Part shown: positions 1-13,851 of the stretch, one piece after another
Position numbering within the stretch: position 1 is the first letter of the stretch
Layout: the number at the start of each line of letters is the position of its first letter
Assembly (NCBI RefSeq): GCF_017377745.1
Contig: NZ_JAFVMG010000003.1
Location: forward strand, 146,122 to 210,121
Length of the DNA stretch: 64,000 nt
DNA from: Acetobacter suratthaniensis
GTDB lineage: Bacteria; Pseudomonadota; Alphaproteobacteria; Acetobacterales; Acetobacteraceae
Direction: 5' to 3'
Program-made: the position numbers and the translations under genes
Notes under the pieces: model-generated
Told to the model about the DNA's origin: nothing
Database searches by the model: none
The model's input: only the letters and a program-made list of their open reading frames with translations

Positions 1-574
1 TGGTCAGCGCGGCACCCTTGTTGCCCCGTTCTTCCTTGACCACCTGCACCAGCATGACCTGACGGCGGCGGATGACTTCCTGAATGCGGTAATTGCGCAG
101 GAAACGGGCGATCCGCTTCTGGATCAGCGCTTCCTCACCGGTGTCGGTTTCGCCGCTTACATATTCCGGGGCATCGGCCTGCTCGGACGGTGCGCCGTCT
201 TCGCCTTCTTCACCGGCTTCGGCACCTTCGGCGGTGGGGGCTTCGGCGTCCTCGTCTTCGTCCTCGGCGTTCTGGAGCAGGTTTTCTTCTTCGGCCTGCA
301 GGGCCAGAAGCTGCTCACGATCCGCTACGGGAATCTGGTAGTAATCCGGGTGGATTTCGCTGAAAGCCAGAAAGCCGTGCCGGTTGCCGCCATATTCGAC
401 AAAAGCCGCCTGAAGGCTGGGCTCAACCCGGATAACACGTGCTAGGTAGATGTTTCCTTTAAGCTGCTTTTTGGCAGCCGATTCAACATCGTAATCCTCA
501 AGTCTGTTTCCATCCATCACGACCACGCGCGTTTCTTCCGCGTGTGTCGCGTCGATAAGCATCCGCTTTGACAT
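1..574 (-). CDS. rne: Ribonuclease E, N-terminal part (runs off the window edge)
   Basis: The first 191 codons are present, starting MSKRMLIDATHAEETRV. This is the characteristic N-terminus of the RNase E/G family, the endoribonuclease that starts mRNA decay and processes rRNA and tRNA. The S1 RNA-binding domain begins at about residue 35 (GNIYLARVIRVEPSLQAAFV) and is interrupted at about residues 95-150 by a Glu/Asp/Ala-rich acidic insertion before it resumes (RIARFLRNYRIQEVIRRRQ). Such an insertion is usual in alphaproteobacterial RNase E. The catalytic DNase-I-like region and the C-terminal scaffold lie outside the window, so E versus G is judged from the N-terminus and the insertion. It is transcribed leftward, divergently from the amidase. 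Confidence 0.93.
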   Translation of the reverse strand, partial: MSKRMLIDATHAEETRVVVMDGNRLEDYDVESAAKKQLKGNIYLARVIRVEPSLQAAFVEYGGNRHGFLAFSEIHPDYYQIPVADREQLLALQAEEENLLQNAEDEDEDAEAPTAEGAEAGEEGEDGAPSEQADAPEYVSGETDTGEEALIQKRIARFLRNYRIQEVIRRRQVMLVQVVKEERGNKGAALT

Positions 575-1153
575 AAAAAAAACAACTCCGGTGCGCCGGT
601 GGCCAGCCCGTGTCACGCGGCTGCCACAAGGGCATGGCGTGGCGCGGGGGCGCTTCCTGCGGGTAAAAAGAGGCATGAACTGGAACACGGATAGCGCTTG
701 CGCCCCAACCGACCGGAAGCCACGGCGCGGCACCAGCCAGGGGGCATGCCACCTGCGGTCTGTCCGTCGTGTTCAGGGCGTTGAAACGGGCGATTGTCAC
801 GTATCCTTCGTTATGTGCGCCGACTTCTGCTGCTCCATACCGGGTCGCCCTCACTCCGGGCGGCCTGCGGGCGTTGCGGGCCAGAAACTGGAACACAGTC
901 TGCACGGCGGGCATTAAAGCCCTTTTCCATGCACTATAAGCATGGCGCAAATACAGGCAGTCTGCAAGACATTCATGTAACAGCTTTATGACGGTGTGGC
1001 CTGAGGGAGCTGGCCTGCCTGTCATGTGGTGTGGTGGCGCGTTTTATCGGGCATGATTTTTTGCCATATTTACATCATGCAATGTTAGGGTCTGTGAGCA
1101 ATGCTGTCAGGGAGAGCCGATTGACGCAGGATGGCGGAAAAAATTCCGGTGTA
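575..1153. other. Gene-free divergent leader between rne and the amidase gene
   Basis: About 580 bases hold no gene I can support. Short open frames on both strands show no recognisable protein and no convincing ribosome binding site. The stretch must contain the divergent promoters of rne and the amidase gene, and probably a long rne 5' leader. RNase E genes of other bacteria are often autoregulated through such leaders, but I see no named leader motif here. Confidence 0.5.
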
Positions 1154-2032
1154 ATGCAGCCTTTCCCGGCTGAAAGCCTGCATTATGCGTGTCGCGGCTC
1201 AGGTCTTCTGTTGCCCAGACGTCTCATTCTGGGTGGGGCCGTTGTGGGGGCGGTGCCGTTTGGGAGCGCTCTGGCGCGCACAGCACGCCATGCGGGCAAG
1301 CTGGCGGCCCCGGCGATTATTGGCGGGGCGGAGCCGCCCAAGCCCCTGATCATGCTTGACCCCGGCCACGGCGGCAAAGACCCCGGGGCCATTGGGTTGT
1401 CTGGTACATATGAAAAACACGTAGCGGAAGCGGCCGGGCAGGAGTTGCGCCGCCAGCTTCTGGCAACGGGGCGTTACCGTGTTGCCATGACACGCAGCAG
1501 CGACCATTTTATTCCGCTGGCGGGGCGTGTTGAGCTGGCGCAGCAGCATGGTGCAGCGCTGTTTTTATCCATGCACGCTGATGCCCTGCATAACCCTTCG
1601 GTGCGTGGGGCCAGTGTCTATACCCATGCCCACGGGGCGTCCGATACCCAGACCGCTGATCTGGCACGTACGGAAAACAGCGCGGATCGCTACGGCGGCC
1701 CGCTGGTGCATGGGGCATCGCCCGAAGTGCAGCAAATTCTGGCCAGTCTGGTTACGGAGGAAACGCGCACAGGCTCGGCGCATATGGCGCAGGCTGTGGT
1801 GTCGTCTTTTCGTTCACGGGTGTTGCTGCTCTCGCATCCGCACCGTCATGCGGCGTTTGCGGTGCTGAAATCCGCGCAGATTCCCTCGGTGCTGGTGGAG
1901 ATGGGCTTCATGTCCAACAGGCTGGATGAGGCAGCGCTCAAGCAGGCCGGGCACCGGGCTATGGTGGCGGGCGCGTTGTGCGATGCGGTCAACCGCTACT
2001 TTGCCGCAGCGGGCGCCGGGCTGGCCGGATAG
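1154..2032 (+). CDS. N-acetylmuramoyl-L-alanine amidase (Amidase_3 family, AmiC-like)
   Basis: Zinc-dependent periplasmic hydrolase that cleaves the amide between N-acetylmuramic acid and the stem peptide during cell separation and wall turnover. The Amidase_3 fold is clear: IMLDPGHGGKDPGA holds the first zinc His, FLSMHADA the second, and VLVEMGFMSN the catalytic Glu near the C-terminus. The N-terminus carries LLPRRLILGGAVVGAVPFG, a twin-arginine followed by a hydrophobic stretch, so export by Tat or Sec is likely. The frame stays open upstream (GTG at 1031, ATG at 1082). I chose the ATG at 1154 because it puts the signal peptide near the N-terminus, although its ribosome binding site is weak. 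No AMIN domain is visible. Confidence 0.87.
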   Translation: MQPFPAESLHYACRGSGLLLPRRLILGGAVVGAVPFGSALARTARHAGKLAAPAIIGGAEPPKPLIMLDPGHGGKDPGAIGLSGTYEKHVAEAAGQELRRQLLATGRYRVAMTRSSDHFIPLAGRVELAQQHGAALFLSMHADALHNPSVRGASVYTHAHGASDTQTADLARTENSADRYGGPLVHGASPEVQQILASLVTEETRTGSAHMAQAVVSSFRSRVLLLSHPHRHAAFAVLKSAQIPSVLVEMGFMSNRLDEAALKQAGHRAMVAGALCDAVNRYFAAAGAGLAG

Positions 2033-2059
2033 GCTTTGCGTATATTTTCAGAAAAAAGA

Positions 2060-2146
2060 TGGTGCCCAGAAGAAGACTCGAACTTCCACGACCTTGCGGC
2101 CACAGGTACCTGAAACCTGCGCGTCTACCAATTCCGCCATCTGGGC
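2060..2146 (-). tRNA. tRNA-Leu (anticodon CAG), copy 1
   Basis: On the minus strand an 87-nt cloverleaf can be drawn. The acceptor stem is GCCCAGA/TCTGGGC, the anticodon loop TTCAGGT sits in stem CAGGT/ACCTG (anticodon CAG), there is a long variable arm as expected of class II tRNA-Leu, the T-loop is TTCGAGT, and CCA is encoded. The gene body is identical to copy 2 about 290 bases away. A T-rich run (TCTTTTTTC) follows the CCA on the transcribed strand and may end the transcript. Confidence 0.96.
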
Positions 2147-2185
2147 ACAAACGGCAACCCACTTTGCAGTAGGCCGGTGTTGAGG

Positions 2186-2214
2186 CGTTTAGCGTGGGTG
2201 TGGGGGCGCGTCAA
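2186..2214 (-). promoter_or_regulatory. Promoter of tRNA-Leu copy 1
   Basis: On the minus strand, TTGACG and TAAACG are separated by exactly 17 bases, and the -10 lies about 40 bases upstream of the tRNA 5' end. The same boxes, spacing and spacer recur at copy 2, which supports function. A sigma-70-type promoter is inferred from the sequence only. Confidence 0.75.
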
Positions 2215-2345
2215 CTCTCAAAATACGATGGGAGTGAAAAATAAATGACGCCATATCAGAGGCTTGGAGGCCGTCATGCTCCGGGCGTAACAGCGCCTGC
2301 AACGGGCGTTCCCCAGAGGGGATGTATTTTTATTTTCGGGAGAGA

Positions 2346-2432
2346 TGGTGCCCAGAAGAAGACTCGAACTTCCACGACCTTGCGGCCACAGGTACCTGAA
2401 ACCTGCGCGTCTACCAATTCCGCCATCTGGGC
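2346..2432 (-). tRNA. tRNA-Leu (anticodon CAG), copy 2
   Basis: Identical in gene body to copy 1: 87 nt, CAG anticodon, long variable arm, encoded CCA. The duplicated unit also includes the upstream promoter. No strong hairpin terminator follows, so the copies may be transcribed separately or partly together. Confidence 0.96.
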
Positions 2433-2470
2433 TCAAATGGCAACCCGCTCGAAGCAGGCTGGTGGAGAGG

Positions 2471-2499
2471 CGTTTAGCGTGGGTGTGGGGGCGCGTCAA
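2471..2499 (-). promoter_or_regulatory. Promoter of tRNA-Leu copy 2
   Basis: TTGACG - 17 bases - TAAACG on the minus strand, with the same spacer as at copy 1. The flanking bases diverge, so the conserved block marks the promoter. It lies about 40 bases upstream of the tRNA. Confidence 0.75.
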
Positions 2500-2712
2500 C
2501 GGCCAAAGTGTATTTTTTCTGACAAGATGTCCAAAGACTGCGGATTGGCCTTGGATATGACCACATTCCTGTGAAGCCACGGGGGAATCCCGGTGGGGGA
2601 GGTTCCCGATCGTGCCTGATTGGGTCACACTCCCTTCAACACACGGTCGTCGGGGGCCGGGCGCGTGTTCTGTGTCCGGTGTGCTGCTGGCGGCATGCGG
2701 AAAGGCAGGGTC

Positions 2713-3675
2713 ATGAGTGTAAGCGGGACGGCGGTCGTTTTTGGTGGCGGCGGTTTTGTCGGGCAGTATGTCGTGCAGTTTCTGGCGCAGGCTGGTTACA
2801 TGGTGCGCGTGGCCAGCCGCAGGCCGGATCGCGGTGCGCTGCTGCGGCCTTTGGGGCGCGTGGGGCAGGTGGCGCCGTTCTATGCCAGCGTGTGCGATGA
2901 GCAGGCCGTGGCCTGTGTGGTGCGCGGTGCAGATGTGGTGATCAACCTTGCGGCGGTGCTGGGGTCATCCGGCAGGCAGACGCTGCGGGCGGTGAATGTG
3001 GAAGGGGCCGGGCGTGTGGCCCGGCTGGCGGCGCAGGCCGGGGTGGCGCGTTTTGTGCATATGTCCGCCCTTGGGTGCGGGCCGGAAGATCATGCGCCAT
3101 CCGCTTACGGGCAGAGCCGGGCCGAAGGTGAAAATGCGGTCAAGCAGTACAGGCCGGATGCCGCCATTGTCCGTCCATCCGTGATTTTTGGGCCGGAAGA
3201 TCGTTTTTTCAATCTGTTTGCCACGCTGGCGCGCTATCTGCCTGTCCTGCCGGTTTATGAGCCGGATACGCGGGTACAGCCTGTTTATGTGGGTGATGTG
3301 GCTGAGGTTGTCGGCAAACTGGCCACGCAGGATGGTTATGTAGCGCGGAGCTGGCTGCTGGGTGGGCCGCAGATCATGTCCATGCGCGAGATTGCGCGGC
3401 TGGTGCTGAAAGAGACCAGGCGCGACAAATCGCTGCTGCATGTGCCGTTGCCTCTGGCGCGCCTGCAGGCTTGGTTTTTGGAAAAACTGCCGGGCAGGCT
3501 GCTGACGCGCGACCAGTTGCTCATGCTGTCGCGCGATACGGTCATGCCGGGGAACGAATCGGGCTTTGAGCCATTCGGGCTGGTGCCCCGTAGCGTGGCT
3601 TCCTGTGTGCCGTTTTATCTGGAGCGGTATCGTGCGGGGGGTGGGCGCGCGGGTATTTTTGTTCCCGAACGGTGA
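2713..3675 (+). CDS. NDUFA9-like NAD(P)-binding protein (atypical short-chain dehydrogenase fold)
   Basis: About 320 residues with an N-terminal Rossmann motif VVFGGGGFVGQYVVQFL and conserved features of the atypical SDR family: VVINLAAVLG, a Ser-x-Tyr segment (HMSALG...SAYGQSRAEGE), and IVRPSVIFGPEDRFFN. These match the complex I NDUFA9 accessory-subunit family found across alphaproteobacteria, where it binds NADPH and may help complex I assembly or quinone-related metabolism. The frame is open further upstream, but the ATG at 2713 follows AAAGGCAGGG and directly precedes the fold. A closely related NAD-dependent epimerase of other function cannot be excluded. No nuo genes are nearby. Confidence 0.75.
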   Translation: MSVSGTAVVFGGGGFVGQYVVQFLAQAGYMVRVASRRPDRGALLRPLGRVGQVAPFYASVCDEQAVACVVRGADVVINLAAVLGSSGRQTLRAVNVEGAGRVARLAAQAGVARFVHMSALGCGPEDHAPSAYGQSRAEGENAVKQYRPDAAIVRPSVIFGPEDRFFNLFATLARYLPVLPVYEPDTRVQPVYVGDVAEVVGKLATQDGYVARSWLLGGPQIMSMREIARLVLKETRRDKSLLHVPLPLARLQAWFLEKLPGRLLTRDQLLMLSRDTVMPGNESGFEPFGLVPRSVASCVPFYLERYRAGGGRAGIFVPER

Positions 3676-3736
3676 TGCTGGGTGCCTGAAGGGGGGGGTC
3701 TGCACGATTTTTCTGCGGAAAACTGCGGGAAAATAT

Positions 3737-3762
3737 AAAAAGGACAGCAATACTGTCTTTTT
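3737..3762. terminator. Intrinsic terminator after the NDUFA9-like gene
   Basis: GACAG-CAATA-CTGTC hairpin flanked by A5 on the left (one extra G) and T5 on the right, so it can act on both strands. It separates the NDUFA9-like gene from gltD. Confidence 0.65.
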
Positions 3763-3848
3763 ATTATCCGCAGGAAAGGGCAGGGTGCGCGTCGCTTGAT
3801 TTAAGGGGCGAGGTCTGTCTGGCGCGCCCTGTCGTCCGGGGATTGCGC

Positions 3849-5296
3849 ATGACAAACAAGATGCTGAAATTTGTCTCCGTTCAGCAGAGACAGCCGGAGA
3901 AACGCACGGCCGATGATCGCCGTGTTGATTTTGACGAAATCTATGAGGATTTCGTGCCCGCCGGGGCAACAGAGCAGGCGAGCCGCTGCTCACAGTGTGG
4001 CGTGCCGTTCTGTTCGGTTCACTGCCCGCTGGGGAATAACATTCCCGACTGGTTGATGCTCACCGCTCAAGGGCGGCTGGAGGAAGCGTATGGCGTTTCC
4101 TCCGCCACCAACAGCTTTCCTGAAATCTGTGGGCGTATCTGCCCGCAGGATAGGCTGTGCGAAGGCAACTGCGTGATCGAACCGGGGTTCGAGAGCGTGA
4201 CCATTGGCGCTGTTGAGCGTTATATTACTGATACCGCCTTTGAAAACGGCTGGGTGCGCCCGACCCGTCCTTTCGCCGAGCGCGAGGAATCGGTTGGTAT
4301 CGTCGGGGCCGGGCCTGCTGGCCTTGCCGCGGCCGAACGCCTGCGCGCTGCTGGTTTTCAGGTGCATGTCTATGACCGTTATGACCGCGTGGGCGGTCTG
4401 CTGGTTTACGGCATTCCCGGTTTCAAGCTGGAAAAGCACATCGTTTCCCGCCGTCATGACCTGCTGGTGGAAAGTGGCGTTGTGTTCCACCTCGGTCAGG
4501 GCATTGGCAGCGGGGAAGGCGAGCTTTCGTTCGAGGCTTTGCGTGCACGCCACAATGCCGTGCTGATCGCGACAGGTGTTTACAAATCGCGTGAAATCGG
4601 TGGCCCCGGTGCCGGTCTGGCCGGGATCGAGCGCGCGCTTGATTACCTGACAGCCTCCAACCGTCGTTCGCTGGGCGATACGCTGCCCGACGAGGCGCAG
4701 GCCCTTGATGCCAGCGGCAAGCATGTTGTGGTGCTGGGCGGTGGCGATACCGCGATGGACTGCGTGCGTACCGCTATCCGTCAGGGTGCCAAATCTGTGC
4801 GCTGCCTGTACCGGCGCGACAAGGCCAACATGCCCGGCTCCGCCCGTGAAGTGAAGAACGCCGAGGAAGAAGGCGTGCAGTTCGAATGGCTGGCCGCCCC
4901 CGAGGCTTTCGTGGGCGATGGGCATGTAACGGGCGTGCGCGCCACGCGCATGAAGCTGGGCCTGCCCGATGCATCGGGCCGTCAGTCCGTGGAAGCGCTT
5001 GAAGGTTCTTCCTTCACGCTTGAAGCCGATCTGGTCATCAAGGCGCTGGGTTTCGACCCCGAGCCGCTGCCCCAGCTCTGGGCGCAGCCGGGTCTGGAGG
5101 TTTCGCGCTGGGGTACGCTCAAGGTCGGCCAGCAGGATTTCCAGACTACGGTGCCCGGCGTGTTCGCCGCAGGCGATATCGTGCGGGGTGCCAGCCTTGT
5201 GGTGTGGGCCATCAAGGACGGGCGTGAGGCTGCTGCGAGTATTCAGCAGTGGATTGAAGCAAACAATACGGCAGCCGCAGCACGGGAGCAGGGTTG

Positions 5297-5297
<1 letters not shown>
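3849..5297 (+). CDS. gltD: Glutamate synthase (NADPH), small subunit
   Basis: Flavoprotein that takes electrons from NADPH and passes them through FAD and iron-sulfur centres to GltB, which makes glutamate from glutamine and 2-oxoglutarate. Two cysteine clusters are visible near the N-terminus (C47, C50, C55, C59 and C94, C98, C104, C108), followed by the FAD-binding GAGPAG motif and a second dinucleotide site, LGGGDTAMD. At 482 residues it has the normal length. The ATG at 3849 is preferred over an upstream TTG at 3843 in the same frame. It forms an operon with gltB in the order D-B, and the stop overlaps the gltB start by one base (TGATG), implying coupled translation. Confidence 0.96.
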
Positions 5298-9844
<4,547 letters not shown>

Positions 9845-9872
9845 TCCTTTTGCGAACAGGTGACTGAACGGC

Positions 9873-9903
9873 AGCGGGCGAAGGGGCTTCCTCTTCGCCC
9901 GCT
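9873..9903 (+). terminator. Terminator hairpin after gltB
   Basis: A perfect 11-bp stem (AGCGGGCGAAG with its complement) and a 9-nt loop, starting 29 bases after the gltB stop. The following T-run is poor (TCGTATTTGG), so termination may be incomplete or Rho-assisted. Confidence 0.6.
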
Positions 9904-9990
9904 TCGTATTTGGGGGCTGTATGGGTGCGCTGTGTGGCACGCCCGGCAAGTGCTCTCGCCTCGGGCAGATTTGCAGGTTAGAGTGGGGAT

Positions 9991-11859
9991 ATGGAACAGA
10001 CCAAGTCATCCCCCCATTTCATGTCTTCCCTGCGGCCTGCCGCACCGTTCTGCGGTGCCGCAGCCCATTCCTCTGATGTGGAGCAGGCCGCCGCCGCCCC
10101 GCAGGCTGACCTACCGCGCTGGGATCTTTCCGCCCTGTATGCGGGGATGGACGATCCGAAGCTGGAAGCCGATCTGCTACAGGCGGCTGAGCAGGCGCGG
10201 GCCTTTTGTGCCCGCTATCAGGGGGGGCTTGCCGCCCTGTCTGGCGCACAACTGGCCGAAGCGCTCGCAACCTTCGAGGCGGTGGAAGAAAAGCTGGGTC
10301 GCGCTGGTTCTTATGCGTCTTTGCTGTTCGCCGCGGATTCGTCGGATGCGGCCATCAGCCGTTTCAGTCAGTCCATGAACGAACGGCTGACCACCATCGC
10401 CGCCGATCTGCTGTTTTTCGGCCTTGAGCTGAACCGGCTGGAAGAGAAAGACCTCGCGGCAAAACTGCAGGACCCCGCACTGGCGCACTGGCAGCCTTAC
10501 CTGCGCGATGTGCGGATGTACCGCGACCACCAGCTTTCCGATGAGGTGGAAAAGGTCTTTTTGGAAAAATCTGTAACAGGCGCGCAGGCATGGTGCCGCC
10601 TGTTTGACGAGACCATCGCCGCCCTGCGCGTTACGCTTGATGGGCGGGAGATGACGGTGGGCGAAGCGCTCAACCGTCTGTCTGATACCGAACGCAGCGT
10701 GCGCGAACAGGCAGGCAAGGCGGTGGGGGCAGTGTTCAACACCAATCTGCGGCTGTTCTCGCTCATTACCAACACGTTGGCCAAGGACAAGTCCATTGCT
10801 GACGGGCTGCGGCATTATGCCCGCCCCACCTCGTCGCGCAATCTGTCCAACATGGTGGAAGACGAGGTGGTGGACGCGCTGGTTTCAGCCGTAAAAACGG
10901 ATTATCCGCGCCTTTCACACCGTTACTACGCGCTCAAGGCGCGGTGGATGGGGCTGGACAAGCTCGAACACTGGGACCGCAACGCGCCCCTGCCGGGGAG
11001 CGATGAACGCGCCATTCCCTGGGCTGAGGCCAAGGAAATCGTGCAGAAAGCCTATGACGGGTTTGACCCGCGTCTGGGCAGCATTATCAACACGTTCCTG
11101 AGCAATCCGTGGATTGATGCACCACCGGTGCCCGGCAAGTCGCCCGGCGCGTTCGCGCACCCGACCGTGCCTTCGGCGCATCCCTATATCCTGCTGAACT
11201 ATCATGGGCGTATCCGTGATGTCATGACGCTGGCCCATGAGCTTGGGCATGGCGTGCATCAGGTTCTTGCCGCGCGTCAGGGTTACCTGATGTCGGATAC
11301 ACCGCTGACGCTGGCCGAAACCGCCAGCGTGTTTGGCGAGATGCTGACCTTCCGCTCCCTGCTGGATGCCCAGACCGACCCGCAGCGCCGCAAGCTGCTG
11401 CTGGCCGCCAAGGTGGAGGACATGCTCAACACCGTGGTGCGGCAGATCGCATTCTATGATTTCGAAACCCGCGTGCATGATGAGCGCCGGAATGGTGAAC
11501 TGCTGCCCGAGCGCATTGGTGAAATCTGGCGTGCGGTGCAGACGGAAAGCCTTGGCCCGGCCTTTAACTTCACGTCGGATTATGACGTGTTCTGGGCGTA
11601 TATCCCGCATTTCATTCACTCGCCGTTCTATGTCTATGCCTACGCGTTTGGCGACTGTCTGGTGAACGCGCTCTATCGCGTTTACAGCGAAGGCGCTGAA
11701 GGCTTTGCGGACAAATATCTGGCCATGCTGGAAGCGGGCGGTACGCTGCGCCACCGTGAACTGCTGGCCCCCTTCGGGCTGGATGCGTCCGACCCGGCTT
11801 TCTGGCGCAAGGGTCTGGATGTAATTTCCGGCTTTATTGACGAACTGGAGCGCGACTGA
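9991..11859 (+). CDS. M3 family oligoendopeptidase (PepF-like)
   Basis: Cytosolic zinc metallopeptidase that trims short peptides. The HExxH zinc motif lies in TLAHELGHGVHQ at about residue 415, with the third ligand expected in the ETASVFGEM segment. Length (622) and overall sequence match PepF/M3B rather than the longer thimet-type M3A enzymes. The start ATG at 9991 follows GAGTGGGG; an internal ATG at 10021 is possible because the first ten residues look unconserved. The next gene, a UbiB-like kinase, begins 2 bases after the stop, so the two are co-transcribed. Confidence 0.9.
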   Translation: MEQTKSSPHFMSSLRPAAPFCGAAAHSSDVEQAAAAPQADLPRWDLSALYAGMDDPKLEADLLQAAEQARAFCARYQGGLAALSGAQLAEALATFEAVEEKLGRAGSYASLLFAADSSDAAISRFSQSMNERLTTIAADLLFFGLELNRLEEKDLAAKLQDPALAHWQPYLRDVRMYRDHQLSDEVEKVFLEKSVTGAQAWCRLFDETIAALRVTLDGREMTVGEALNRLSDTERSVREQAGKAVGAVFNTNLRLFSLITNTLAKDKSIADGLRHYARPTSSRNLSNMVEDEVVDALVSAVKTDYPRLSHRYYALKARWMGLDKLEHWDRNAPLPGSDERAIPWAEAKEIVQKAYDGFDPRLGSIINTFLSNPWIDAPPVPGKSPGAFAHPTVPSAHPYILLNYHGRIRDVMTLAHELGHGVHQVLAARQGYLMSDTPLTLAETASVFGEMLTFRSLLDAQTDPQRRKLLLAAKVEDMLNTVVRQIAFYDFETRVHDERRNGELLPERIGEIWRAVQTESLGPAFNFTSDYDVFWAYIPHFIHSPFYVYAYAFGDCLVNALYRVYSEGAEGFADKYLAMLEAGGTLRHRELLAPFGLDASDPAFWRKGLDVISGFIDELERD

Positions 11860-11861
11860 GC

Positions 11862-13226
11862 ATGGCGCGCGATCTCGATAACTCCGGGGTTTTTGGCGAA
11901 TTCCGGCGCATGGTGCAGACCACGGGCACTGTAGGCGGCATTGCCGCCCGGCTGGCCGGGCATAAAATGGGTCTGTACAGCGGGGGGGCTGCCCATGCGG
12001 AAGACCTCAAGACCGTTCTGGGTGGGCTGAAAGGCCCGCTCATGAAAGCGGCCCAGCTTCTGGCGACCATTCCCGGCGCTCTGCCCGAGGACTATGCCGA
12101 GGAACTGGCCGAGCTTCAGTCCAACGCACCGCCGATGGGCTGGAACTTTGTCCGTCGTCGCATGACGGCGGAACTGGGCCCGGGTTGGGAAAAGCACTTT
12201 CGCTCTTTCGGGCGCGAGGCCTCTGCCGCTGCCAGTCTGGGGCAGGTGCATCAGGCGGTTCTGGCCGATGGCCGCCGTGTGGCCTGCAAGCTGCAATATC
12301 CCGACATGAATACCGCCGTGGAGGCCGACCTGCGGCAGTTCCGTATGGCGATCGGGGTTTACCACAAGCTCGATAACGCCATCCGTCAGGATGATGTGGT
12401 GGAGGAGCTGAGCGAACGCCTGCGCGAGGAGCTGGACTACCGGCGCGAGGCCGCCAATATGCGGCTCTATCATGCCATGCTGGCCGACTGCCCGGATATT
12501 ACCGTGCCTCGTCCGGTTGATGAGCTCTGTACCCGCCGCCTGCTGACTATGGAGTGGGTACAGGGGCAGAGTTTGGGTGCGGCTATCAAGGCCGGTATGG
12601 ATGAAGACCGCAAAAAAGCCATTGCCCGCGCCCTGTTCAGGGCATGGTATGTGCCGCTGTATCAATACGGCGTGGTGCATGGCGACCCGCATATGGGCAA
12701 TTTTACCGTGCGGGAGGATGGCGGGCTGAACCTGCTTGATTTTGGCGCGATTCGTATTTTCCGCCCGAGCTTTATCAAGGGGAATATCGACCTCTATCAG
12801 GCGCTGAAGACGGGCGATATTGATCTGGCCGCCCATGCGTATGAGGCATGGGGCTTTAAGGATCTGACGCGCGAGAAGGTGGAAGTGCTCAACGAATGGG
12901 CGGGTCTGCTGTTTACGCCGCTGATGGATGATCGCGAGCGTTCCATTCAGGAAGACAACGCTCCGGCCCACGGGCGCGAGGTTCTGGGGCGGGTTCATGA
13001 AAGCCTGCAAAAAGTGGGGGGCGTGCGCCTGCCACGAGAATTCGTGCTGGTAGACCGCTCGGCCATAGGCCTTGGTTCGGTGTTTATGCGCCTGAAGGTG
13101 AAAATGAACTGGAATGCCCTGTTCCACGAGATTGTGGATGGGTTTGATGAAAACGTTCTGGCTGAACGACAGGCCAGAATGCTGGAACTGGCGCGCTTTC
13201 CCGAGGACGCGCAGCCCGTTCTATAA
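11862..13226 (+). CDS. ABC1/UbiB (AarF) family atypical protein-kinase-like protein
   Basis: Soluble UbiB-like protein of 454 residues. It shows the family signatures: the KGPLMKAAQ loop (the KxGQ-type motif), AAASLGQVHQA, a VACKLQYP lysine, ELDYRREA (ExD motif), HGDPHMGNF catalytic loop and LLDFGAIR (DFG-like). UbiB/COQ8 relatives are ATPases that support ubiquinone biosynthesis. This one lacks the C-terminal membrane anchors of UbiB proper and sits next to a peptidase rather than ubi genes, so its role may differ. Its stop codon lies inside the A-run of the shared convergent terminator. Confidence 0.85.
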   Translation: MARDLDNSGVFGEFRRMVQTTGTVGGIAARLAGHKMGLYSGGAAHAEDLKTVLGGLKGPLMKAAQLLATIPGALPEDYAEELAELQSNAPPMGWNFVRRRMTAELGPGWEKHFRSFGREASAAASLGQVHQAVLADGRRVACKLQYPDMNTAVEADLRQFRMAIGVYHKLDNAIRQDDVVEELSERLREELDYRREAANMRLYHAMLADCPDITVPRPVDELCTRRLLTMEWVQGQSLGAAIKAGMDEDRKKAIARALFRAWYVPLYQYGVVHGDPHMGNFTVREDGGLNLLDFGAIRIFRPSFIKGNIDLYQALKTGDIDLAAHAYEAWGFKDLTREKVEVLNEWAGLLFTPLMDDRERSIQEDNAPAHGREVLGRVHESLQKVGGVRLPREFVLVDRSAIGLGSVFMRLKVKMNWNALFHEIVDGFDENVLAERQARMLELARFPEDAQPVL

Positions 13227-13258
13227 AAAAAGCCACCGCCAGTTTTTCTGGCGGTGGC
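13224..13258. terminator. Bidirectional terminator between convergent genes
   Basis: A perfect 11-bp stem GCCACCGCCAG/CTGGCGGTGGC with a T5 loop. On the minus strand it is followed by a run of seven T, so it mainly ends the leftward lipoprotein gene. It also lies just past the UbiB-like gene. Confidence 0.85.
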
Positions 13259-13281
13259 CCTGCCTGTGCGTGACCGGGGGC

Positions 13282-13851
13282 TTAGTAAGCCTGATAGGTC
13301 GCACGCTTGAGGTGAACCTTGTTGTAGTCCAGCTGATCCTTATCGAGCTGGAAGCCGACTTCGAAGCGATAGTCGGAATCGACATTCTTCGGAACAATCG
13401 GCAGATCGACACTGACAACCTTGGTGTCTGTCTGGAAGTTGGAGAGATTGGCCGGGAAAGTGAGCGTGTGATGGAACACATGCTTGTTCACGATCTTATC
13501 GCCATGCAGTACGGCCACAAACCACGGCAGCGACAGCGTGTTGCCGGTGGAGGCCGGGCCACGCTCGACCGTGATACGCAGCACGATTCGGGTTTTGAGG
13601 TCTTTCGCCCCGGCGGCAAGGCAGTCGCCCTGTAGCTTGGTAATGCTCGCCCGTGCGATCAGATCGCGGAAATTGGCGCTGTTATTGGCGTAAAGATAAT
13701 AATCCGCCGCCTCGGAGGGGATGTGCGTAATGGGGCACGCAGGCGGGAACACCATGGACTTGTCATCCTGGTTGCCGCATCCGGCGAGTGTCGTCAGCAT
13801 GGCCAGAGCGGCCCCGCCGGTGGCCGCAATACGGGGCAGGGAATGGCGCAT
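13282..13851 (-). CDS. Putative lipoprotein of unknown function
   Basis: About 190 residues with an N-terminal signal peptide ending in the lipobox TTLAGC at about Cys26, so the mature protein is probably lipid-anchored in the envelope. I do not recognise a named domain. The rest is a mixed sequence with alternating hydrophobic segments such as TRIVLRITVE, VVSVDLPIV and YRFEVGFQL, which suggest a beta-rich periplasmic fold. An ATG seven codons upstream (13872) is in frame; neither start has a good ribosome binding site. It is a single gene, convergent with the UbiB-like gene and divergent from ispH. Confidence 0.75.
   Translation of the reverse strand: MRHSLPRIAATGGAALAMLTTLAGCGNQDDKSMVFPPACPITHIPSEAADYYLYANNSANFRDLIARASITKLQGDCLAAGAKDLKTRIVLRITVERGPASTGNTLSLPWFVAVLHGDKIVNKHVFHHTLTFPANLSNFQTDTKVVSVDLPIVPKNVDSDYRFEVGFQLDKDQLDYNKVHLKRATYQAY

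Noticed and set aside
498..1025. Leftward 175-codon open frame overlapping the rne start region
   Set aside because: It overlaps the real rne start, has no family likeness and a composition typical of a random frame in G+C-rich DNA.
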